From Plantibacter auratus (GTDB lineage Bacteria > Actinomycetota > Actinomycetes > Actinomycetales > Microbacteriaceae): DNA of 64,000 bases. A program made the translations under genes and the position numbers. Below, in pieces: positions 8,995-16,818 of this stretch; within the stretch, counting starts at the first letter, position 1, and the number at the start of each line of letters is the position of its first letter. The notes below the pieces were generated by a model. The model saw only the letters and a program-made list of their open reading frames with translations. It was not told the origin of the DNA and made no database searches. The DNA lies in assembly GCF_050587365.1 (NCBI RefSeq), contig NZ_JBOBFV010000002.1, positions 806,001 through 870,000 of the forward strand, written 5' to 3'.

Positions 8995-10494
8995 TCACCC
9001 GATGTACGAGGTGTCGGAGCGGGCCTCTCCCGCCACGACGGCAGTCAGGTCGACCTCGCGGCCGTCGAGGCGGAACGTGAACCGCCCCGTCTGTTCGACC
9101 GTCGGCGTCTCCGTGAGGTACTGGCGGAGTTCGGCGCGTTCGCTCTCGTGCAGCCAGACCACCGGGTCGGAGGTCGACTTGAACTCGAGGATGGCGGCGA
9201 CGTCTTGGAGCATGCGACGTTCGACGGGGTCGAGGAGGTTCCGAGCGCTGCGGAAGTAGACGGCGTCGGGGTCGGCCTCGTAGACGTCCTTCAGCCAGAC
9301 GCGGTTGATGGAGTCGACGATGGAGTTCCACGCCCCGACGCCCGACGGGTCGCCGACGCGTTCGGCGTTGTCCCAGAACGGACCGACATCCGGCCCCACG
9401 CGCGCGCCGTCGAACACCCCGATGGACGGGATCATCGGGACGCCGCAGCCGAGCAGGTACACGTCGTCGCCGACGGTCTCCCTGATGAACGAGATCGCGT
9501 CCCGGTAGGCGGTCTCACGGTGGACGTCCTGGTGCCGCCGACCGGTGACGGCGCCCGCGTACATGAAGTCGAGCTTGAGGTAGCTGAAGCCCCACCCGGT
9601 GACGCGCTCGAAGACCTCGCGGAGGTGGTCCTGCACCTCCCGCTGGGTGGTGTCGAGCGAGTAGTAGTGGGAGTTCCAGTTGTAGCCGGTCGCAAGCGCT
9701 CGGCCGGCGTCGTCCTGCACGAGGAGGTCGGGGCGCTCCCGCGCGATCGTGGAGTCGGGAAGCGCGATCATCGGGGCGAGCCAGAGCCCCGGGCGGAACC
9801 CGGCTTCGGCGATGCGACCGGCGGTCGCCTGCATGCCCGACGGGAAGTCCGGTCCGGCCGTCCAGTCGCCCACGATCGGCTCCCAGCCGTCGTCGAGCTG
9901 GAACACGTCGAAGGGGTACCCGGTGAGATCGGCGACGGTGCGGGCGACCAGCTCCTCGTCGATGCCCTCGTAGTAGGAGTACCAACTGCTCCAGACGCGA
10001 CCGGCGCGCTGCGAGCGCCGCCCGAGCCGTTCGGACAGGATGGCCGCGTAGTCGGCGAAGGCCTGCTGCTCCGGTCCGAACGTGACGAACCACTCGGCTT
10101 CCTCGGTCTCGCTCCGCGCCCAGATCGTGTTGCGGTCGGCACCGACCCGGGGGTTGCCGAGCCCGAGGGTCCCGATGAGCAGGACGGTGCCGTCCGGTCC
10201 GGCGATGGCTCCGACGCCACTGCCGGAGTGGAGGTGCGGGGTCTCGTTGACCGCGTCGTCGGCGGTGAGCAGCCGGTCGGGGCTGTTCTTGATGCCGATG
10301 GTCTCGCCGTCGGTGGTGGTCCACCCGCTCGGGCTCCACGAGTTCCAGCCGTGCCGGTAGAAGCCGGTGTCGCCGAAGGGGTGGAGGAGCGCGACCGGAC
10401 CTGCGGGCACGACGAACCCGGTGCTCGTGGCGGTCGGCTCGCCGGCGAGGTTCGCGGGGATGCGGAGGTCACCGAAGGTGAAGGTGTGCAGCAT
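8995..10494 (-). CDS. Alpha-galactosidase, glycoside hydrolase family 36 (short form)
   Basis: 499-aa retaining alpha-galactosidase, much shorter than the ~700-aa GH36 enzymes and closer to the compact Thermotoga-type form. Motifs include WSSWYSYYEGI, FQLDDGWEPIVGDW, the nucleophile segment SYLKLDFMYAGA (Asp) and the acid/base segment RVGPDVGPFWD (Asp). No signal peptide, so it acts on imported galactosides. ATG at 10494 has an AGAGAGAAA ribosome site. It is divergent from a ROK regulator across a 142-bp gap, which suggests control by that regulator. No sugar transporter gene is adjacent. Confidence 0.88.
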   Translation of the reverse strand: MLHTFTFGDLRIPANLAGEPTATSTGFVVPAGPVALLHPFGDTGFYRHGWNSWSPSGWTTTDGETIGIKNSPDRLLTADDAVNETPHLHSGSGVGAIAGPDGTVLLIGTLGLGNPRVGADRNTIWARSETEEAEWFVTFGPEQQAFADYAAILSERLGRRSQRAGRVWSSWYSYYEGIDEELVARTVADLTGYPFDVFQLDDGWEPIVGDWTAGPDFPSGMQATAGRIAEAGFRPGLWLAPMIALPDSTIARERPDLLVQDDAGRALATGYNWNSHYYSLDTTQREVQDHLREVFERVTGWGFSYLKLDFMYAGAVTGRRHQDVHRETAYRDAISFIRETVGDDVYLLGCGVPMIPSIGVFDGARVGPDVGPFWDNAERVGDPSGVGAWNSIVDSINRVWLKDVYEADPDAVYFRSARNLLDPVERRMLQDVAAILEFKSTSDPVVWLHESERAELRQYLTETPTVEQTGRFTFRLDGREVDLTAVVAGEARSDTSYIG

Positions 10495-10636
10495 GGCCGG
10501 GTTTCTCTCTGGGTGGGCGCGCGCTCGGCGTCGACGTGGGATTCCCGACTGCCGCCGCGGGGCTGCCGCGGGTAGAGTCGGGGAGGCGGAGTTAATACTG
10601 CAACGTGCCGTGAAAAGTCGCAAGAGGGGAATGGGA

Positions 10637-11851
10637 ATGCCTCGAGAGGCGATGGTGGAGCCGTCCGGCGGATCGATGGGCAGTCGGTCGTTGCTCCGGA
10701 GGATGAACTCGCTCGGTGTGCTGCGCGCCCTGCTCCCGCAGCCGCTCACCCTGCGGGAGCTGGCGGACGCGTCCGGGCTGTCTCGCACGGCCATCGACGC
10801 GATCGTGACGGATCTCGTCGACATGGGCTGGCTCGAATCCGTCGAACGCGCCTCGGCGTCCCGGATCGGCAGACCCGCCACCGCTTTCAGCGTGCGGGCC
10901 GGACTCGGCCACCTCCTGTCGCTCGACATCGGCGCGAACCACATCCACGCCGTCGTGACCGACCTCGCCGGTGCCGTCCTGGGCCAGCGCACGGCACAGC
11001 TCGCCGAGGACACCGGTGCGACCGAGCGCATCACCCTGGCGCTGGCGACCGGCGATGCGGTGCTCAGCACCCTCGACCTCACCCGCGGGTCGGTGTGGAT
11101 CGTCGCCGTCGGCTCCCCCGGCGCGATCGGCCGGGACGGCGAGGTGCTGCACTTCGGCGGGACGGGACTTCCGGACTGGGTCGGGTTGAACCTGCGCGAG
11201 CGGTTCGAGCGGGAGTTCGACGGAGCCGTCCTGGTGGAGGGCGACGTCGCGCTCGGCGCCCGCGCGGAACTGACCGTCGGCGCGGCACAGGGCCACCGCG
11301 ACGTCGTCTACCTCCTCTGCGGCGTGCGCACCAGCGCCGCCTCCATCGTCGATGGCAAGGTGCATCGCGGCGTGCACGGTGCGGCAGGGATCGTCGGCGA
11401 GATGCCCGAACTCCGGTGGTCCCGCCTGAACGAGCGGTACGGCGAGTCGGTCCTCGGCTCACCACGGCCGTCCCGCGAGGAGATCTTCGATGCGGCTCGC
11501 GCCGGTGATCGGATCGCCCTGACGGCGATGGACGAGTTCGCGGACGACCTGGCCACCGGCGCGGCGGCCATGGTCCTCGCACTCGATCCGGAACTCCTCG
11601 TGGTCGGCGGCGGCAGCGCTCCGGGCGCGGACGTCTTCCTGCCGCGTTTCATCCGCGCCCTCGGCGAGATCTGCCCGCTGCCACCGGACGTGGTCGTCTC
11701 CTCGCTGGGTTCGGAGGCGGTGGCGATGGGTGGCGTGAGCCTGGCGTCCCAGCACCTCGACACCGTCCTGCAGACGGCCGTCCGAGACGTGGAGCGGTTC
11801 CCCGACCCGGACGGAGCGCAGCTGCTCGTCAAGCGGACCGCAGCGCCCTGA
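10637..11851 (+). CDS. ROK family transcriptional regulator
   Basis: 404-aa NagC/XylR-type protein. An N-terminal winged helix (LTLRELADASGLSRTAIDAIVTDL) precedes the ROK sugar-kinase-like domain beginning at LLSLDIGANHIHAVVTD. The ROK zinc site is lost: the region GAAGIVGEMPEL is present but the usual CxCGxxGC cluster is not, so catalytic kinase activity is unlikely and a pure regulatory role is inferred. I chose ATG at 10637 because GAGGGGA lies six bases upstream; an ATG six bases earlier is possible. Divergent from the GH36 gene, its probable target. Confidence 0.85.
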   Translation: MPREAMVEPSGGSMGSRSLLRRMNSLGVLRALLPQPLTLRELADASGLSRTAIDAIVTDLVDMGWLESVERASASRIGRPATAFSVRAGLGHLLSLDIGANHIHAVVTDLAGAVLGQRTAQLAEDTGATERITLALATGDAVLSTLDLTRGSVWIVAVGSPGAIGRDGEVLHFGGTGLPDWVGLNLRERFEREFDGAVLVEGDVALGARAELTVGAAQGHRDVVYLLCGVRTSAASIVDGKVHRGVHGAAGIVGEMPELRWSRLNERYGESVLGSPRPSREEIFDAARAGDRIALTAMDEFADDLATGAAAMVLALDPELLVVGGGSAPGADVFLPRFIRALGEICPLPPDVVVSSLGSEAVAMGGVSLASQHLDTVLQTAVRDVERFPDPDGAQLLVKRTAAP

Positions 11852-11879
11852 GCCGTCACAGCCCGCGGCGGGTGGTGGC

Positions 11880-12932
11880 TCAGCGACCGCCGAGCTGCGC
11901 GGCGAGGACCGACGACCGTCGCTCGGGGATCGCCGCGTCGTAGACGTCCTGGATCACGTCGAACGCCTTCCGCGCTTCTGCGGGGTGGAGCCAGAAGGCG
12001 CCCGGCTCGTCGAGCCCCGCGTAGAAGTCCTGGATCAGCCGTTCATGGGACACGCCCCAGTAGGCACGCGCTCCGCTGGCCATCACCCGCTCGACGGTGG
12101 TCTCGACGCGTCCATCGGCGAAGCGTGCGGTGAGTTCGGCCCCCAAGCTCAGCGTGCCCAGCTCGCAGACGACGTCGATCGTCACGGGCAGGTTCGCGAC
12201 CCCGGCGACCGTCGCGTAGACCGTGCTCGTCGCGCCACCCGCGTGCACGATGCGCAGCTCGGCCGTGTCCTCGACCTCGATCACCTCGGCGAGCGCGCGG
12301 GTGGCGATCGACCCCGTCGCCTCGAGCGGGTCGCCGACCAACCACTGCACGAGGTCGATGGTGTGGATCGCCTGGTTCATGAGGAGTCCACCGCCGCCGG
12401 TCTCCCAGCGACCGCGCCACGGGCGATCCTCGTAGTAGGCCGCCGTCCGATGCCACGGCACGACCGCCGAGGCGCCGAGCACTGCGCCGAGCTCACCCGA
12501 GTCGAGGAGTTCCTTGGCGCGCTCCGCCGGCTGGTTGTAGCGGTTCTGGAAGCACACCGCGATCTTCGCGCGACTGTGCTCCGCCGCGGCCAGGAGCCGT
12601 TCGGCCTCATTGCGCGTGTGGGCGAGGGGCTTCTCGAGGATGACACTGATCCCGCGCTCGAGCGCCCGGATCGCCTGGTCGGCGTGCAGGTGGTGCGGGG
12701 TGCAGATGTGGACGACGTCGGGTCGCGCCTCCTCGAACAGTCGATCGAGGTCGGTGAAGCCCGGGACACCCGTCGCAGCCGTCGCCGCATCGAGCCGGCC
12801 GGCGTCGACGTCGCACACCGCCACGAGCTGCGCACCGGGCACCGTTCCGATCGCCGCGATGTGGAGGGCGGAGATGTCGCCGCACCCGACCACGGCGACG
12901 CGACGGAGGACGGGTGCGGGCCCGCGGCTCAT
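11880..12932 (-). CDS. Gfo/Idh/MocA family oxidoreductase
   Basis: 350-aa NAD(P)-dependent dehydrogenase. Rossmann motif VAVVGCGDISALHI (residues 12-25), then CTPHHLHADQAIRALERG, catalytic EKPLAHT, and GGGLLMNQAIHTIDLV in the substrate domain. Its ATGA overlaps the stop of the upstream TIM-barrel isomerase gene. The pair repeats the dehydrogenase/isomerase layout at 2896-5739 and shares a LacI-type operator with it, so both modules probably feed the same class of substrates. Confidence 0.85.
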   Translation of the reverse strand: MSRGPAPVLRRVAVVGCGDISALHIAAIGTVPGAQLVAVCDVDAGRLDAATAATGVPGFTDLDRLFEEARPDVVHICTPHHLHADQAIRALERGISVILEKPLAHTRNEAERLLAAAEHSRAKIAVCFQNRYNQPAERAKELLDSGELGAVLGASAVVPWHRTAAYYEDRPWRGRWETGGGGLLMNQAIHTIDLVQWLVGDPLEATGSIATRALAEVIEVEDTAELRIVHAGGATSTVYATVAGVANLPVTIDVVCELGTLSLGAELTARFADGRVETTVERVMASGARAYWGVSHERLIQDFYAGLDEPGAFWLHPAEARKAFDVIQDVYDAAIPERRSSVLAAQLGGR

Positions 12933-13810
12933 CGCAGTTCGATCCCCAGCTCGTCGGTGAGCCTCCGGAAGGCCCGGGCGGCCACGCCGAACGAGGCGGG
13001 ACCCGAGAAGCCGCCGAGCGCGTGGGTGTCGGCGAGGTGCGGCTCGAGCGAGGCGAACCCCGCGTAGCCGTCGTCGCGCAACGCCGTGAGCGTTTCACGC
13101 AGTTGCCCGTCGCCCTCGCCGGACGGCACGACCTGGCCGCTCTCGGCGACCGCGTCCTTGACCTGCAGGTAGTCGAGGTACGGGCGCAGCATCGCATAGC
13201 CGTCGTCGAACGGCGCGACGCCCACCTGGACGAAGTTCGCGTTGTCCCAGGCGAGGCGGAGTGCAGGCGATCCGACGGACTCGACGAGGTCGAGAATGCG
13301 CTCCGGGACGTCGCCGTAGATGTCCTTCTCGTTCTCGTGCAGGAGCACGACCCCCTCCCGCTCGGCCAGGTCGGCGAGCAGGCGCATGCGGACCAGGACG
13401 TCGTCGCGGATGGCCTCCACCGGCACGCCCTCACCGCGGAAGAAGGAGAAGATCCGGATGTTGGGGGTCCCGAGGGCATGTGCAGCGGCGATCGCTCGCT
13501 CGAGGCGGGCGACCTCCAGCTCGGCGTCGAGGGCCACGTCGACCTTGCCGATCGGCGATCCGATGGCGGACACGCCCATGCCGGACCGCTGCAGCTGCGC
13601 ACCGAGTCGGGCGAGCTGGTCGGCGTCGAGGTCGATGATGTTGACGCCCCACGCGCTCCTGACCTCGATGTGCGATGCACCGAGCGCCTCGAGCACGGCG
13701 ATCTGCGTCGTCGGGTCGGCGTCGATCTCGTCTCCGAAGCCCGACAGGGTCCAGCTCACCGGGTGTTGTGCATTCACGTGCGCTTCCGCCTTCGCGTTCG
13801 TTCTCGTCAT
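12929..13810 (-). CDS. Sugar phosphate isomerase/epimerase (TIM barrel)
   Basis: 293-aa xylose-isomerase-like TIM-barrel protein: SGFGDEIDADPTTQI and HIEVRSAWGVNI at the N-terminal strands, VVLLHENEKDIYGD (Glu), LAWDNANFVQVG (Asp), YLQVKDAVAESG and SLEPHLADTHALGG. First gene of a two-gene leftward operon with a Gfo/Idh/MocA dehydrogenase. Its predicted promoter (TTGTCA at 13867-13872, 17-bp spacer, TAGGCT at 13844-13849 on the minus strand) is overlapped by a LacI-type operator. Substrate unknown. Confidence 0.8.
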   Translation of the reverse strand: MTRTNAKAEAHVNAQHPVSWTLSGFGDEIDADPTTQIAVLEALGASHIEVRSAWGVNIIDLDADQLARLGAQLQRSGMGVSAIGSPIGKVDVALDAELEVARLERAIAAAHALGTPNIRIFSFFRGEGVPVEAIRDDVLVRMRLLADLAEREGVVLLHENEKDIYGDVPERILDLVESVGSPALRLAWDNANFVQVGVAPFDDGYAMLRPYLDYLQVKDAVAESGQVVPSGEGDGQLRETLTALRDDGYAGFASLEPHLADTHALGGFSGPASFGVAARAFRRLTDELGIELR

Positions 13811-13855
13811 CGGGAACCAGGCAGTCGGGCTGCCGGTCCTGTCAGCCTACGACTC

Positions 13856-13871
13856 TGGCAACCGGTTGACA
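13856..13871. promoter_or_regulatory. LacI-type operator O3 upstream of the isomerase/dehydrogenase operon
   Basis: TGGCAACCGGTTGACA, nearly the reverse complement of the site at 2741-2756. It covers most of the -35 box and spacer of the leftward promoter (13844-13872) and lies about 27 bp upstream of the -10 of the rightward HAD gene. Confidence 0.6.
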
Positions 13872-13910
13872 ACCCTTTGCAGCCGGAGGGGTCGCCCTAG
13901 GATGGAGCGT

Positions 13911-14606
13911 GTGACCGATCTCTACCTCGCGAGTACGACCGTGTCCTTCCACCGCAGCTGGTCCTGCGTGCTGTTCGACCTCGACGGCACGATCGTGGAC
14001 TCGGCTCCCGGCATCATCTCCCGCATGAAGACGACCCTGGCGAACGTCGGTGCCGTCGTCCCGTCCGACGAGTCACTGCTGCGTTGGGTCGGGCCGCCGC
14101 TGCTCGACTCCTTCCGCGACTTCGCGGACATGGACCCGTTGCAGTCGCAGCTCGCCCTCACCGAGTACCGTCGCCAGGTCGCCATCGAGGGCGCCGAGGT
14201 CGGCACCGCGGTGTTCCCAGGCGTCACCGGGCTGCTCGCGCGCATCTCCGAGGCCGGGATCCCAATCGGGCTCGCGACCTCGAAGCCCGAGTCACAGGCG
14301 AACACGATCCTCGACCACTTCGGTCTGAGCCAGTACTTCACCGTCGTGACCGGCGCCTCGGAGGACGAGGTGCGCAGCAGCAAGGCCGACGTCGTCGGCG
14401 AGGCCCTCCGACGCCTCACGGCCGCCGGCGTCGACACCTCCCGCACCGTGCTCGTCGGCGACCGCCTCCACGACATCGAGGGCGCGGCTGCACACGGGAT
14501 CCCGACGATCCTCGTCGAGTGGGGCTACGGCTCGCCGGCGGAGGCCGCCGGCGCCCTCGCCGTCGTCCACTCGATCGACGCGCTGTCGAACCTCATCACC
14601 GGCTGA
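13911..14606 (+). CDS. HAD family hydrolase (phosphoglycolate phosphatase-like)
   Basis: 231-aa haloacid dehalogenase-type phosphatase. Motif I is VLFDLDGTIVDSAPG (nucleophile Asp), motif II GLATSKPES, the motif III Lys is in SSKADVVGEAL, and motif IV is VLVGDRLHDIEGA. The helical cap domain places it in the Gph/PgmB-like subfamily. The GTG at 13911 lies seven bases after a TAGGAT box (13898-13903) with TTTGCA about 16 bp upstream, so it is probably leaderless; an in-frame ATG at 13902 overlaps the -10 and is less likely. Substrate not determinable. Confidence 0.85.
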   Translation: MTDLYLASTTVSFHRSWSCVLFDLDGTIVDSAPGIISRMKTTLANVGAVVPSDESLLRWVGPPLLDSFRDFADMDPLQSQLALTEYRRQVAIEGAEVGTAVFPGVTGLLARISEAGIPIGLATSKPESQANTILDHFGLSQYFTVVTGASEDEVRSSKADVVGEALRRLTAAGVDTSRTVLVGDRLHDIEGAAAHGIPTILVEWGYGSPAEAAGALAVVHSIDALSNLITG

Positions 14607-14630
14607 GCGGGCGGACGGCGACCGACACGG

Positions 14631-14978
14631 TCACGGGCGGATCGCTCGTGAGGCGCGTTCGAGCCCGTCCGCGATGACCCGGAAGTACGCCCATCGACCA
14701 CGCTGTTCACGGGTGGCGAGTCCGGCATCGACGAGGATCCGCATGTGGTGCGAGACCGTGGGCTGCGAGAGCCCGACCGGCTCGGTGAGATCGCAGATGC
14801 ACGCCTCTCCGCCCTCGCTCGCAGCGATCAGCGACAGCAGACGCACGCGAGTCGGGTCGCCGAGCGCTTTGAAGGTGTGGGCGATCCGTTCAGCCTCGTC
14901 GAGCGCGAGCACTCCGCCGGTGACGGGAGTGCAGCATGCGGCTACGTCGGCTTCCAGGAGCGGCGGTTCGATCGGCAT
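14631..14978 (-). CDS. arsR: ArsR family arsenite-responsive repressor
   Basis: 115-aa winged-helix repressor that releases DNA on binding As(III). HTH: VGLSQPTVSHHMRILVDAGL. Cysteines are at positions 15-16 (AACCTP) and 60/62 (EACICDL). An adjacent N-terminal Cys pair plus a Cys in the DNA-binding region is the layout described for Corynebacterium-type ArsR, while CxC is the classical ArsR pattern; this protein has both. It is divergent from the ArsO-like flavoprotein gene across an 84-bp gap containing two copies of a likely operator. Confidence 0.9.
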   Translation of the reverse strand: MPIEPPLLEADVAACCTPVTGGVLALDEAERIAHTFKALGDPTRVRLLSLIAASEGGEACICDLTEPVGLSQPTVSHHMRILVDAGLATREQRGRWAYFRVIADGLERASRAIRP

Positions 14979-14998
14979 GGACTCATCCTGACACGTCG

Positions 14999-15052
14999 TA
15001 TTGACATTCGTCGATGTATCGATCAGTGTCGGCGTATTGATGTTTGTCGATT
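14999..15052. promoter_or_regulatory. Probable ArsR operator pair
   Basis: Two direct copies of an 18-bp element, TATTGACATTCGTCGATG (14999-15016) and TATTGATGTTTGTCGATT (15035-15052), start 36 bp apart and match at 14 of 18 positions. They fill the gap between divergent arsR and arsO. The first copy contains a TTGACA usable as a -35 for the rightward gene. Assignment to ArsR is by position. Confidence 0.6.
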
Positions 15053-15062
15053 GGAGTTGGCG

Positions 15063-16385
15063 ATGGTGAACGAGCTGCCCGTGATCGTGATCGGCGCGGG
15101 CCCGCAGGGCTTGGCAGCCGCAGCGCACCTGGTGGAGCGCGACGTTCCGGTGCGGGTGCTCGAGGCCGGCCCCTCGGCTGCCGCCGCGGTATCAGAGTGG
15201 GGCCATGTGCGGATGTTCTCCGACTGGTCGGAGTTGGTCGACGCGGCATCCGCCCGGTTACTCGCCCCGACCGGTTGGACGGCCCCGACGAAGGGCTTCC
15301 CGACCGGTGCCCAGTGGATCAACACCTATCTCGCTCCACTCGCCGAGGCCCTGGGCGAGCGCGTGCGGTTCGACGCCCGTGTGGTCGGAGTGTCCCGGCG
15401 CGGTCGCGACCGACTCGTTGACGCTGGGCGCGCGGAACAACCGTTCACCGTGCATGTCGAATCGGCGGACGGGGCGGAGTATCGATTGGATGCCCGGGCG
15501 GTCATCGACGCTTCCGGCACCTGGTCGACACCGAACCCTGCCGGCGCCGACGGCCTGCCGGCGCTGGGAGAAAGGGCGGCGTCCGATCTGCTCAGCTACC
15601 GGATCCCCGACTTCTGGAACCAGGCCGGGTTCGAGGGCAGGCACACCGTCGTGGTCGGCTCCGGACACTCAGCCGTGACGGCCGTCATCGCATTGGCCCG
15701 AGTCGCTCGCCGGCATCCGGACACCACGATCACCTGGGTGCTGCGCCGGGGCACGGTCGGGAACACCTTCGGCGGCGGCGATGCCGACGAGCTGCCCGCC
15801 CGCGGCGCCCTCGGGGTGACGGCGAGAGAACTCTTCGAGAGCGGTCTGGTCAACCTGGTCACGGGGTTCCGGGTCGAGCGCGTGGCTTGCGACGGAGACC
15901 GGACCGTGCTGGTGTCGGAGGACGGCCGCGAGCTGCCCACCGCTGATCGGGTGATCGTACTGACCGGATTCCGACCCGATCTGTCGTTCCTGTCAGAACT
16001 GCGGATCGAGCTGGACCCGTCGCTCCAGGCTCCGGTGCGGATCGCGGACGAGGTCGACCCGAACCTCCACTCGTGCGGCTCGGTCGCCGCGACCGGCGCA
16101 CGGGATCTCGCGCAGCCGGAGCCGGACTTCTACATCGTGGGCGCGAAGTCCTACGGGCGCGCGCCGACCTTCCTCGCGATGACCGGCTACGAGCAGGTGC
16201 GCTCCGTCGTCGCCGCCCTGGCAGGGGACCACGCTGCGGCCAAACGGGTGGAACTCGTCCTCCCGGACACGGGTGTGTGTGGCGGGACCGGCCTGTTCGA
16301 TGCGTCCGATGCATCGCCCGGTGGTTCCTGTTGCGCCGTACCGGAGCAGGTGCTGCAGATCGGCCGCGCGCCCGCGTCCGTCTGA
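15063..16385 (+). CDS. arsO: ArsO-like FAD/NAD(P)-dependent monooxygenase of arsenic cluster
   Basis: 440-aa flavoprotein. N-terminal FAD-binding motif VIVIGAGPQGLAAAAHL (residues 7-23), a second Rossmann motif TVVVGSGHSAVTAVIAL in mid-protein, and DRVIVLTGFRPD before the C-terminal part. The C-terminus has a cysteine-rich tail (CGGTG and SCC in the last ~40 residues) that could bind a metalloid. Flavin monooxygenase-like ArsO proteins recur in actinobacterial and staphylococcal arsenic operons; their reaction is not settled. Expression is presumably under the ArsR operators directly upstream. Confidence 0.75.
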   Translation: MVNELPVIVIGAGPQGLAAAAHLVERDVPVRVLEAGPSAAAAVSEWGHVRMFSDWSELVDAASARLLAPTGWTAPTKGFPTGAQWINTYLAPLAEALGERVRFDARVVGVSRRGRDRLVDAGRAEQPFTVHVESADGAEYRLDARAVIDASGTWSTPNPAGADGLPALGERAASDLLSYRIPDFWNQAGFEGRHTVVVGSGHSAVTAVIALARVARRHPDTTITWVLRRGTVGNTFGGGDADELPARGALGVTARELFESGLVNLVTGFRVERVACDGDRTVLVSEDGRELPTADRVIVLTGFRPDLSFLSELRIELDPSLQAPVRIADEVDPNLHSCGSVAATGARDLAQPEPDFYIVGAKSYGRAPTFLAMTGYEQVRSVVAALAGDHAAAKRVELVLPDTGVCGGTGLFDASDASPGGSCCAVPEQVLQIGRAPASV

Positions 16386-16399
16386 CCGCACTGCGGGCG

Positions 16400-16798
16400 C
16401 TACCGGGTGAGCAGGCTCGTGCGAATCCGCTCGGCGACGGCTTCCCGCAGCGGGCGCACAGCGTCGACGTCCCAGGCTTCTGGGTTCGGGAACGACCACT
16501 CCAAGACCTCTCCTCGCGGGCTGGCGGGAAGGGTCAGGCCGGGCTTCATGAGCACCACGATGTCGGCCTGATCCAAGTCGGTGGGGGTGACGGCGCGCGG
16601 CACACGGTCGGAGATGTCGAGTCCGAGTTCGGCGACGGTTGCGGCGACGGCGGGGTTCACAGCGTGTGACGGAGCGAGGCCGGCTGAGATCGCGGTGAAA
16701 CGCTCGCTCGCAACGTGTTCGAGCAGCGCTGCACCGAGTTGGGAGCGGCCCGCATTGTGCTGGCAGACGAACAGGACGACGGGCTTGGTCGTTTCCAT
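16400..16798 (-). CDS. arsC: Arsenate reductase, low-molecular-weight phosphatase type
   Basis: 132-aa arsenate reductase of the LMW protein-tyrosine-phosphatase fold, reducing arsenate to arsenite. The CX5R phosphate loop is FVCQHNAGRSQ near the N-terminus, and FPNPEAWDV matches the general-acid loop region. The catalytic Cys is the only cysteine in the protein, which fits mycothiol/mycoredoxin-dependent enzymes of actinobacteria rather than the three-Cys thioredoxin-linked type. It lies 20 bp downstream of the ArsR-ArsC fusion gene on the same strand. Confidence 0.9.
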   Translation of the reverse strand: METTKPVVLFVCQHNAGRSQLGAALLEHVASERFTAISAGLAPSHAVNPAVAATVAELGLDISDRVPRAVTPTDLDQADIVVLMKPGLTLPASPRGEVLEWSFPNPEAWDVDAVRPLREAVAERIRTSLLTR

Positions 16799-16818
16799 GG
16801 GGTGCTGGTGCTTTCGGG

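Noticed and set aside
15063..16385. ArsO-like protein as a plain thioredoxin reductase
   Set aside because: It has two Rossmann motifs but no CxxC redox pair between them, so it does not fit thioredoxin reductase; its cysteines are in the C-terminal tail.
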